NCBI RefSeq assembly: GCF_900696085.1
Contig: NZ_CAADFC020000027.1
Location: forward strand, 1 to 64,000
Source: Bradyrhizobium ivorense
GTDB taxonomy: Bacteria > Pseudomonadota > Alphaproteobacteria > Rhizobiales > Xanthobacteraceae
Length of the DNA: 64,000 bases
Direction of reading: 5' to 3'
Positions 16,646 to 32,544 of this stretch are shown piece by piece. A program made the position numbers and the translations under genes. The notes beneath the pieces were generated by a model, which was given only the letters and a program-made list of their open reading frames with translations, made no database searches and was not told where the DNA came from. The number at the start of each line of letters is the position of its first letter. Position 1 is the stretch's first letter.

Positions 16646-16837
16646 ATGGCTTTCAGCCCGTTTAAATTCCTGCAGGAAGTGCGTTCGGAGACCGCGAAGG
16701 TCACCTGGCCGACGCGCCGCGAGACGATGATCACAACCATCATGGTGTTCGTGATGGTGGCGCTGGCCTCGGTCTTCTTTTTCGCTGCGGATCAGATCAT
16801 CCGCTATCTGGTTACCCTGATCCTGGGCATCCACTGA
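16646..16837 (+). CDS. secE: protein translocase subunit SecE
   Basis: A 63-residue single-span subunit of the SecYEG channel in the inner membrane. It has the conserved amphipathic helix (FKFLQEVRSETAKVTWPTRR), then one membrane helix. The short form with one span is normal for alphaproteobacteria. I chose ATG 16646 (MAFSPFKF) over the upstream GTG at 16625, as the protein then begins like its relatives. Its stop overlaps the nusG start (TGATG). Confidence 0.95.
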   Translation: MAFSPFKFLQEVRSETAKVTWPTRRETMITTIMVFVMVALASVFFFAADQIIRYLVTLILGIH

Positions 16838-17391
16838 TGAGCACCGGAACTCTAGTGATGGACAAGCGCTGGTACATCGTCCACGCCTACTCGAACTTCG
16901 AGAAGAAGGTCGCGGAATCGATCCGCGAGCAGGCGAAGCAGCGCGGGCTGGAAGAGCTGTTCGAGCAGGTGCTGGTCCCGACCGAAAAGGTCACGGAGGT
17001 CCGCCGCGGCCGCAAGATCGACGCCGAGCGCAAGTTCTTCCCGGGCTATGTGCTGGTGAAGATGAAGCTGACCGACGAGGCGTTCCATCTGATCAAGAAC
17101 ACCCCGAAGGTGACCGGCTTCCTCGGCGCGGAAAACAAGCCGATGCCGATCTCGGAGGCCGAGGCGATGCGCATCCTGCACCAGGTGCAGGAGGGCGTGG
17201 AGCGGCCGAAGGCATCGGTGTCGTTCGAGATCGGCGAGAACGTCCGTGTGGCGGACGGTCCGTTCGCCTCGTTCTCGGGCGTGGTGGAAGAAATCGACGA
17301 GGCGCGCTCGCGCGTGAAGGTCGCGGTGTCGATCTTCGGCCGCGCCACCCCGGTCGAACTGGAATTCGGTCAGGTCGAAAAGGTGGTCTGA
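16837..17391 (+). CDS. nusG: transcription termination/antitermination factor NusG
   Basis: A 184-residue NusG. The N-terminal NGN domain begins WYIVHAYSNFEKKV and contains the FFPGYVLVKM strand that contacts the polymerase clamp. The C-terminal KOW domain is seen in VRVADGPFASFSGVVEEID. It links polymerase to ribosomal S10 and Rho. Start overlaps the secE stop; an internal ATG (MDKRWYIV, 16858) is a possible alternative. Confidence 0.96.
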   Translation: MSTGTLVMDKRWYIVHAYSNFEKKVAESIREQAKQRGLEELFEQVLVPTEKVTEVRRGRKIDAERKFFPGYVLVKMKLTDEAFHLIKNTPKVTGFLGAENKPMPISEAEAMRILHQVQEGVERPKASVSFEIGENVRVADGPFASFSGVVEEIDEARSRVKVAVSIFGRATPVELEFGQVEKVV

Positions 17392-17399
17392 CCGGGCGG

Positions 17400-17420
17400 C
17401 GTGAGGTATACGGCCTCACG
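17400..17420 (+). promoter_or_regulatory. short hairpin between nusG and rplK
   Basis: CGTGAGG (17400-17406) pairs with CCTCACG (17414-17420) around a 7-base loop. No T-run follows, so it may be a pause or processing site in the 128-base gap. Confidence 0.4.
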
Positions 17421-17519
17421 TCAATAAGGCCGTGGGAGGGAGGAGGCGGTTTGCCAGCCCCTTCGACCGAACCACGGAACCTGAACCGCCGGCATCGTCC
17501 GGCATAACAGGAGTACAGA

Positions 17520-17948
17520 ATGGCAAAGAAAGTGACCGGATACCTGAAGCTTCAGGTCCCGGCCGGTGCGGCGAATCCTTCGCCCCCGATCGGTCCCGCG
17601 CTTGGTCAGCGCGGTCTCAACATCATGGAATTCTGCAAGGCGTTCAACGCCCAGACCCAGAAGGAAGAGAAGAACACCCCGATTCCGGTGGTGATCACGA
17701 TCTACGCCGATCGTTCGTTCACCTTCGAGATGAAGACCCCCCCGATGTCCTTCTTCCTCAAGCAGGCTGCCAAGATCCAGTCCGGCTCCAAGGCGCCGGG
17801 CCGCGACAAGGCCGGCAAGGTGACCAAGGCGCAGGTGCGCGAGATCGCCGAGAAGAAGATGAAGGATCTCAACTGCGATTCCATCGAGTCGGCCATGAAG
17901 ATGGTCGAGGGCTCTGCCCGTTCGATGGGTCTGGAAGTTGCGGGGTAA
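17520..17948 (+). CDS. rplK: 50S ribosomal protein L11
   Basis: A 142-residue L11 of normal length. The N-terminal domain has the Pro-rich PSPPIGPALGQRGLNIMEFC region that touches the GTPase centre, and the C-terminal domain binds 23S rRNA helices 43/44. It follows a good ribosome-binding site (AGGAG) and is six bases ahead of rplA. Confidence 0.97.
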   Translation: MAKKVTGYLKLQVPAGAANPSPPIGPALGQRGLNIMEFCKAFNAQTQKEEKNTPIPVVITIYADRSFTFEMKTPPMSFFLKQAAKIQSGSKAPGRDKAGKVTKAQVREIAEKKMKDLNCDSIESAMKMVEGSARSMGLEVAG

Positions 17949-17954
17949 CGGGTC

Positions 17955-18647
<693 letters not shown>

Positions 18648-18672
18648 GGGCTTTTGCCGGAATGAGATAAAG

Positions 18673-18711
18673 AGGGGCGGGATCGGATTGCCGGTTCCGC
18701 CCCTTTGTTTT
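18673..18711 (+). terminator. intrinsic terminator after rplA
   Basis: AGGGGCGG (18673-18680) pairs with CCGCCCCT (18697-18704) and is followed by TTGTTTT. This should end the secE-nusG-rplK-rplA transcript. Confidence 0.75.
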
Positions 18712-18744
18712 GGCGCGTGAAGGCTTTCGCAGGAAACAAGAACA

Positions 18745-19698
18745 ATGCCCGACAAGGTCCTGGTCTATTCGCGCTTTCCCAAAGCTCAGCTGGTGCGCTT
18801 TGGCGAGCGCTACGAGATTCTCAACGCCGCCGGCCAGCGGCCGGACCAGGCGTTTGCGGCCAGCGAGATCGCCGACATCCGCGCGATGATCGCATCCGGC
18901 GGTGCGCCGCTTGGCGGCGATGTCATGGACACGCTGCCGAAGCTCGGTGCGATCGTCTGCTACGGCACCGGCTATGACGGCATCGATCTTGCGGCTGCGG
19001 CCCAGCGCGGAATCGTGGTCGGCCACAGCCCGGGCGCCAATGCGGCCTCGGTCGCCGACATCGCGGTGACCTTGATGCTGGCAGCGGTGCGGCGTCTGCC
19101 GGTGGCCGACAGTTATGTCCGCAGCGGCGACTGGGCCGGCCGCAAACCGTCGCCGATGATGCGGCCGCAGGCCGGGATGCGCGGCCGCAAGGTCGGCGTC
19201 TACGGCATGGGCGAGATCGGCCGCAAGATCGCGGCGCGGGTCGCCGCCTTCGAGACCGAAATCGGCTATTTCAGCCGCACCCGATACGACCTGCCGTATC
19301 AGTATTTGCCAAGCCTGGAGGCGCTCGCCGACTGGTGCAGCGTTTTGATGATCGCGGTCCGCGCCGGCGCCGACAACGTCAATGCGGTCGACGCCGATAT
19401 TCTGCGCCGGCTCGGCAGCGACGGTTTTGTGGTCAACATCGCGCGCGGGTCGGTGATCGACCAGCCGGCGCTGGTCGCGGCGCTGACCGATGGAACCATC
19501 GCCGGCGCCGGCCTCGACGTCTTCGCCAGCGAGCCGCACGCGCCCGATGCGCTGACCGCGCTGCCGAACGTCGTGTTGTCGCCGCATCTCGGTGGCCACA
19601 CTCTCGAATCCCATGTCGCGATGCAGGACTGCGTGCTGGCCAATCTCGACGCGTTCTTCGCCGGAAAGCCGTTGCCGTATGAGGTGCGGGGCGCCTGA
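18745..19698 (+). CDS. D-isomer-specific 2-hydroxyacid dehydrogenase
   Basis: A 317-residue NAD(P)-dependent dehydrogenase inserted between rplA and rplJ. The nucleotide motif is GMGEIGRKIA (in VGVYGMGEIG). The catalytic Arg lies in NIARGSVID, the acidic residue in ASEPHAP, and the His in SPHLGGHT, so the active-site triad is complete. Members reduce glyoxylate, hydroxypyruvate or other 2-keto acids; the exact substrate is not clear. Its own transcript is likely because a terminator lies before it and a separate promoter for rplJ after it. Confidence 0.9.
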   Translation: MPDKVLVYSRFPKAQLVRFGERYEILNAAGQRPDQAFAASEIADIRAMIASGGAPLGGDVMDTLPKLGAIVCYGTGYDGIDLAAAAQRGIVVGHSPGANAASVADIAVTLMLAAVRRLPVADSYVRSGDWAGRKPSPMMRPQAGMRGRKVGVYGMGEIGRKIAARVAAFETEIGYFSRTRYDLPYQYLPSLEALADWCSVLMIAVRAGADNVNAVDADILRRLGSDGFVVNIARGSVIDQPALVAALTDGTIAGAGLDVFASEPHAPDALTALPNVVLSPHLGGHTLESHVAMQDCVLANLDAFFAGKPLPYEVRGA

Positions 19699-19764
19699 TC
19701 GAAACCGGTTCCGGCGCCGCGGCCGGCTTCCACAGGCTAAATGAAACTGGTCTGAATTTTGCTC

Positions 19765-19793
19765 TTGGCAAGTCCGGCGATACCGGCTAGATA
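19765..19793 (+). promoter_or_regulatory. promoter of rplJ-rplL-rpoB-rpoC
   Basis: TTGGCA (19765-19770), a 17-base spacer and TAGATA (19788-19793). The -10 is identical to that of the secE promoter. Confidence 0.6.
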
Positions 19794-19868
19794 ACGCCTT
19801 CCGGGCGTGCTGGCACTTGCTGGCATGTCCGTGCTCGCATTCCGAAAACCTGAGATGATAGGAGATCA

Positions 19869-19905
19869 TTCCTTTCCGCATGCCCGCAAGGATGCTCGAA
19901 AGGAA
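19869..19905 (+). promoter_or_regulatory. stem in the rplJ leader
   Basis: TTCCTTTC (19869-19876) pairs perfectly with GAAAGGAA (19898-19905), and inside GCAT (19878-19881) can pair with ATGC (19892-19895). It is the most regular element of the long rplJ leader. Confidence 0.45.
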
Positions 19906-20269
19906 GGAGACCCGTCGGCTCAAGTGGAATGAGAGCAGGGTGTTCGGCTTCGGCCGATAGCCCGATCCTGTCCGAGACTGCAGGCGCCCGCGGGAACTTC
20001 GTGTTTTCAACGGCTTAATCGCATGGCCTGCATAGACGGGTGAAGACCGGATTTCGCACTCCAAGTCGCGCTTCGCGGCTGGAGGCTGATTTGGTTCGAA
20101 CCTCGACAGCCCGGGGCCGCAAGGTCTTGGGAGGGCAGGCTTCTAGATGTCGTCTTGCCCGGCATGTCCGAAGGGCCCTGGCCCCGAGGAATCAGGTTTT
20201 GGGCAGGACGATGGGTGCAACCCGGCGGTCCTGCCTCGCGGAAAGGCCGCCAACCGGAGAGAGCTTGCT

Positions 20270-20788
20270 GTGGAACGAGCGGCAAAAAAAGAGGCGGTCG
20301 AACAGCTCAACGAGGTCTTCAAGACCACGGGCGTCGCGATCGTTGCTCACTATTCCGGCCTCACCGTGGCCCAGATGCAGAAGCTGCGTTCGCAGATGAA
20401 GCAGGCGGGCGCGTCGGTGAAGGTCTCGAAGAACCGTCTCGCCAAAATTGCTCTTGAAGGCACTGACGTCGCTGCCATCGGCTCCCTGCTGAAGGGGCCG
20501 ACTGTGATCGCTACTTCGAACGATCCGGTCGCGGCGCCAAAGGTTGCCATCGAATTCGCCAAGGCGAACGAGAAGTTCGTCATCCTCGGCGGCTCGATGG
20601 GTAAAACCGTCCTGAATGTCGACAGCGTGAAGGCGCTTGCCTCACTGCCGTCGCTCGACGAACTGCGCGGCAAGATCGTGGGCCTCATCGTGGCGCCGGC
20701 GACCAAGCTCGCTCAGCTGTCCAACGCGCCCGCGGCCAAGCTCGCACGCGTCATTCAGGCTCATGCCTCAAAGGGCGAAGCGGCCTGA
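20270..20788 (+). CDS. rplJ: 50S ribosomal protein L10
   Basis: A 172-residue L10, the base of the L12 stalk. It begins at GTG (VERAAKKEAVEQLNEVF), with GGAGAG upstream; the open frame continues further 5' but that part has no L10 similarity. The hydrophobic C-terminal helix (LARVIQAHASK) is where L12 dimers attach. It probably represses its own mRNA through the long leader. Confidence 0.95.
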   Translation: MERAAKKEAVEQLNEVFKTTGVAIVAHYSGLTVAQMQKLRSQMKQAGASVKVSKNRLAKIALEGTDVAAIGSLLKGPTVIATSNDPVAAPKVAIEFAKANEKFVILGGSMGKTVLNVDSVKALASLPSLDELRGKIVGLIVAPATKLAQLSNAPAAKLARVIQAHASKGEAA

Positions 20789-20841
20789 CCCCTTCGCTAA
20801 TCTCAAACCTGGTTCGAACCAAACGTTTAAGGAACTGATCA

Positions 20842-21222
20842 ATGGCTGACTTGCAGAAAATCGTCGACGACCTCTCGAGCCTCACCGTGCTCGAAGCCGC
20901 CGAACTCGCGAAGCTCCTCGAAGAAAAGTGGGGCGTTTCCGCCGCTGCCGCCGTCGCGGTGGCCGGCCCGGCTGCTGGTGGCGGTGGCGCCGCTGCTCCG
21001 GCTGAAGAGAAGACCGACTTCACCGTCGTGCTGGCTGCCGCCGGCGACAAGAAGATCGAGGTCATCAAGGAAGTCCGCGCCATCACCGGCCTCGGTCTCA
21101 AGGAAGCCAAGGACCTCGTCGAAGGCGCTCCGAAGCCGGTCAAGGAAGGCGTCAACAAGGACGAAGCCGACAAGATCAAGGCCCAGCTCGAGAAGGCTGG
21201 CGCCAAGGTCGAGCTCAAGTAA
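20842..21222 (+). CDS. rplL: 50S ribosomal protein L7/L12
   Basis: A 126-residue L12. The N-terminal dimer domain (ADLQKIVDDLSSLTVLEAAEL), an Ala/Gly-rich hinge around residues 35-52 and the C-terminal factor-binding domain (KKIEVIKEVRAITGLGLKEAK) are all seen. It recruits translation GTPases. A stable hairpin directly follows the gene and probably lowers read-through into rpoB. Confidence 0.97.
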   Translation: MADLQKIVDDLSSLTVLEAAELAKLLEEKWGVSAAAAVAVAGPAAGGGGAAAPAEEKTDFTVVLAAAGDKKIEVIKEVRAITGLGLKEAKDLVEGAPKPVKEGVNKDEADKIKAQLEKAGAKVELK

Positions 21223-21665
21223 TGCGCGATCCGGGAGCGCCACACGGCGCTCCCGGGCCATGCAAACGGCGTGCGGCAGGTGGTCGCGTCGGGCGCCGGA
21301 ACACAAGAAAGTGTGGGGATGCGTGGACTTAACCCTCGAATCTCCATTATTGCCTCCCCATATCGGGTTGGCAGCGGAAAAACACGGTCGGCGGCGGGAA
21401 CGGCAGGGTTCCCGGCGTAAGCCGTTGGGAGACAGTCAGATTTCGGGCTTTTTCAGTCCGTGAAGCGGAACGATTTGACGAGCGGGTGCAGCAATGCGCC
21501 TCGCGCGTCGTTTTGCGTTTTGGAGACCGCGGGACCGGGTTGGGGATTTAATTCCTGAACTTTGGCTTCGTTCCTTCGAAACGATGCGAAATTCAACCCG
21601 GGGGCCGATGGCAGTCGTGTCCCGGAAGGTTCGCCCCTCAAAGGCGACGAAAATGAGAGGCCACG
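21223..21665 (+). promoter_or_regulatory. 443-base rplL-rpoB gap
   Basis: It holds the attenuator-like hairpin at 21231-21256 and then about 400 bases without a convincing gene. Short frames inside it lack ribosome-binding sites and family resemblance. A secondary rpoB promoter could lie here but I see no clear one. Confidence 0.5.
21231..21256 (+). terminator. attenuator-like hairpin between rplL and rpoB
   Basis: CCGGGAGCGCC (21231-21241) pairs perfectly with GGCGCTCCCGG (21246-21256) around the loop ACAC. No T-run follows, so partial termination or RNase processing is more likely than full termination, as known for this spot in other bacteria. Confidence 0.6.
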
Positions 21666-25784
<4,119 letters not shown>

Positions 25785-25797
25785 CGCGTCACTTTCT

Positions 25798-25817
25798 GCC
25801 CGGCCGTTCCGCCGGGC
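25798..25817 (+). promoter_or_regulatory. hairpin between rpoB and rpoC
   Basis: GCCCGGC (25798-25804) pairs with GCCGGGC (25811-25817) around a 6-base loop. There is no T-run; it may stabilise or delimit the two messages. Confidence 0.4.
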
Positions 25818-25908
25818 CTACGCGCTCCGCTCGGACGTTGAGCGGGGCGCGGGCGAGACAAAATTTCGAATTTGCTGCCGGTGACGATCGGCACGCGAGG
25901 AGAAGACC

Positions 25909-30108
<4,200 letters not shown>

Positions 30109-30137
30109 GCATCCGCAAGACTACGGTACTGAGCGAG

Positions 30138-30163
30138 AAGGCCGGCATTGTGCCGGCCTTTTT
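30138..30163 (+). terminator. intrinsic terminator after rpoC
   Basis: AAGGCCGGCA (30138-30147) and TGCCGGCCTT (30151-30160) form a 10-bp stem with a 3-base loop, followed by more T. It separates rpoC from the inserted FAD/ABC block. Confidence 0.9.
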
Positions 30164-30289
30164 GCTGCTTTCTTTGCTTGCTGCGGTGCAGGGACGCGCT
30201 TTGTTCATCTTTCCTTCAGCCGCAAAAGTGCTTTTGCTACGCTGAATTAGACCGGCCGCGCGGCAGCGCCGGAGACGACGGAATCCACT

Positions 30290-32350
30290 ATGCTTGATCT
30301 GGCAATCGTTGGCGGCGGCCCCGGGGGGCTGATGAGCGCCTGGTATCTGAAGCGCAAACTCGGCGACCTCTGCCGCGTGACGATCTTCGAGGCCTCCGAC
30401 CGGCTCGGCGGCAAGGTCCTGACGCGCAAGTTCGAGACCGCGCCCGCGATGTACGAGGCGGGCGTTGCCGAGATCTATGACTACTCGATGACCGGGCCGG
30501 ATCCGCTGCGCGAGCTGATCCAGCATTTCGGTCTGCAGACCATCCCGATGGACGCCGAGCAGGTGCAACTCGACGGCGAGCTGCTCGCCGACGTTCCGGG
30601 CATGCGCCGCAAATACGGCGCGAAGACCGCCGCCGCGATCGAGGCGTTCCGCGAGCGCTGCGCCAGGCTGGTGTCGCCGATCGAATATTATGAAGGCATC
30701 GGCGCCCACGACAACGAGCATCCCTGGGCCTACAAGACCGCCGAGCAGATCCTCGACGAGGAGGTCGAGGACCCCGTCGCCAAGCGCTTCTTCAAGGTGA
30801 TGGCGCGCTCCGACATCGCGACCGAGAGCCACAACACCAACGGCCTCAACGCGCTGAAGAACTACGTGATGGACGTCGACGGCTATATCGGCCTGTACTC
30901 GATCCAGAACGGCAACGAGCAGCTGATCGACTGCCTGCGCGCCGAGGTCAACGCCGACATCCAGCTCAACCATCGCGTCCTCAAGGTCGGCAAGACCGAG
31001 AGCGGCCGCTATCAGCTCAACATGATGAACGGCAAGGGCCCGGAGACGCGCGACTTCGACCTCGTGCTGGTCTGCCTGCCGCATTCCTGGCTCGCCACCA
31101 TGCGCTGGGACGGCGAGCAGCTGCGCCAGTCGATGGTCAAGCACGTCGCCTATTTCGACCGGCCCGCGCACTATCTGCGTGTCTCTATCCTGTTCGACGA
31201 GCCGTTCTGGGGCGAGAAGATCCCGGGCGCCTGGTTCATGTCGGAAGCCTTCGGCGGCTGCTGCGTCTACAACGAGGGCGCGCGCCACGACGTCGGCAAA
31301 CTCGGCGTGCTGAACTGGCTGATCGCGGGCTCCGACGCGCTGGCCTTCGCCAATCTCTCCGACCAGGAACTGATCGACGCCGCGCTGAAGTCACTGCCGG
31401 CCTCGCTCGGCGATGCGCGTGCGCATTTCCTCGAAGGCAAGATCCATCGCTGGCTGTCGTCGGTCAACGCGCTGCCGGGCGGCCTGCCGGTGCGCGACGT
31501 CATGACCAACCACCGCCCAGAGCCGAAGCAGCATCCCGGCATCGTGGTGGTCGGCGACTATCTGTTCGATTCGACCCTGAACGGGCTGCTCGACTCCTCG
31601 GACGCTGCGACCGACATCATCGTCACCGAGATGATGCGGCTGCGCCGCGCCCGCGCGCAGGGCGCCGCCAGCCTGTCCGACAAGATCGACCGCGGCTATT
31701 TCGAGAACTACCGCGGCGTCGGTCCCTACAGTGAAGTCTGGCACAATTTCGCCGATCCGGCCTATCTGATGGACCTGATCAAGACGGTCTGGGGCAGGGC
31801 GAAGGGCTACAAGCTCTTGGTCGCGGGCTCCGCCAGCGGCGAGCTGGTCGGCGCGCTGCGCGAACGCGGTGTCGATGCCTGGGGCATCGAGAACAACCGC
31901 TACATCCACGGCAAGACGCCGAAGGCGCTCCGGAAATACAACAAGCTCGGCTCGATCACCGATCTGCCGTTCAAGGCCGAAGAATTCGATTTCGTGTTCG
32001 AGACCTCGCTGTGCCATCTCGGCGAAAAGCAGGTGGTGCGCGGCGTGCGCGAGCTCAACCGCGTGGTCAAGACCGGCCTGGTGTTCGGCTCGATCACCTC
32101 GGACATGCCGCCGGCGCTGATCGATCGCTACGACCTGTTGCGCGGGGTGAAGAAGCTCGGCACCTGGTGGGAATGGTCGGAGCTGTTCTTCGGCAACGGC
32201 TTTGACCTGTCGATGCACCGCCGCGACGTCACCGATGCGGTGTGGGCGCTGACCCTTGCCGCGGGCAAGGGGCCGGGGCAGTGGTACGCCGACTCCGAAA
32301 GCCTGCGCTATTCCTTCTTCGACAAGGTCGAGGACGAGGACGACGACTAG
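30290..32350 (+). CDS. FAD-dependent oxidoreductase fused to a class I methyltransferase
   Basis: A 686-residue two-domain protein. Residues 1 to about 450 form an amine-oxidase/phytoene-desaturase-like FAD domain: GGGPGG at 8-13, then the EASDRLGGK segment, and a C-terminal flavin motif VVVGDYLFDSTLNG. Residues from about 500 form a Rossmann methyltransferase: LLVAGSASGELVGALRERG with the acidic residue in GIENN (about 505-535), and LPFKAEEFDFVFE. The glycine motif is atypical (AGSASG instead of GCGxG), so SAM binding is likely but not certain. The end is acidic (DKVEDEDDD). The substrate is unknown. It heads a block with an ABC exporter, which may export the product; this is inference. Confidence 0.75.
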   Translation: MLDLAIVGGGPGGLMSAWYLKRKLGDLCRVTIFEASDRLGGKVLTRKFETAPAMYEAGVAEIYDYSMTGPDPLRELIQHFGLQTIPMDAEQVQLDGELLADVPGMRRKYGAKTAAAIEAFRERCARLVSPIEYYEGIGAHDNEHPWAYKTAEQILDEEVEDPVAKRFFKVMARSDIATESHNTNGLNALKNYVMDVDGYIGLYSIQNGNEQLIDCLRAEVNADIQLNHRVLKVGKTESGRYQLNMMNGKGPETRDFDLVLVCLPHSWLATMRWDGEQLRQSMVKHVAYFDRPAHYLRVSILFDEPFWGEKIPGAWFMSEAFGGCCVYNEGARHDVGKLGVLNWLIAGSDALAFANLSDQELIDAALKSLPASLGDARAHFLEGKIHRWLSSVNALPGGLPVRDVMTNHRPEPKQHPGIVVVGDYLFDSTLNGLLDSSDAATDIIVTEMMRLRRARAQGAASLSDKIDRGYFENYRGVGPYSEVWHNFADPAYLMDLIKTVWGRAKGYKLLVAGSASGELVGALRERGVDAWGIENNRYIHGKTPKALRKYNKLGSITDLPFKAEEFDFVFETSLCHLGEKQVVRGVRELNRVVKTGLVFGSITSDMPPALIDRYDLLRGVKKLGTWWEWSELFFGNGFDLSMHRRDVTDAVWALTLAAGKGPGQWYADSESLRYSFFDKVEDEDDD

Positions 32351-32445
32351 CGAGGTGACGCGGGGCGGGCCGTCGCGCGTCAAAGAACAGTCAAGCGGCC
32401 GCGCCAAGACTTTGGAGCGCACCGCAACCGGCCGGTCCAAACGCT

Positions 32446-32474
32446 TTGCCGAATTCATCCTGATCGCATAGGAT
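32446..32474 (+). promoter_or_regulatory. possible promoter of the ABC exporter gene
   Basis: TTGCCG (32446-32451), a 17-base spacer and TAGGAT (32469-32474). It would give the ABC gene its own start in the 194-base gap after the FAD/methyltransferase gene. Confidence 0.4.
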
Positions 32475-32544
32475 CGCGGCCGCGGCGTTCGCCGCTTGCG
32501 ATTTCGATTTGCGGTCATGCCGGCCGTGGAGCATCGGTTGGTTC

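Larger units (their letters stand above)
19699..20269 (+). promoter_or_regulatory. 571-base gap: rplJ promoter and long L10 leader
   Basis: No gene is visible. A promoter at 19765-19793 implies an mRNA leader of about 470 bases before rplJ. The leader has a clear stem with bulges at 19869-19905, and short open frames that look accidental. In other bacteria L10-L12 binds such a leader to repress itself; I infer the same role here but cannot identify the kink-turn binding site with certainty. Confidence 0.5.

Noticed and set aside
20091..20825. Two copies of GGTTCGAACC, one in the rplJ leader and one before rplL, resembling tRNA T-arms
   Set aside because: No cloverleaf can be drawn around either; a 10-base palindrome occurs by chance at this frequency. 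Kept only as a curiosity.
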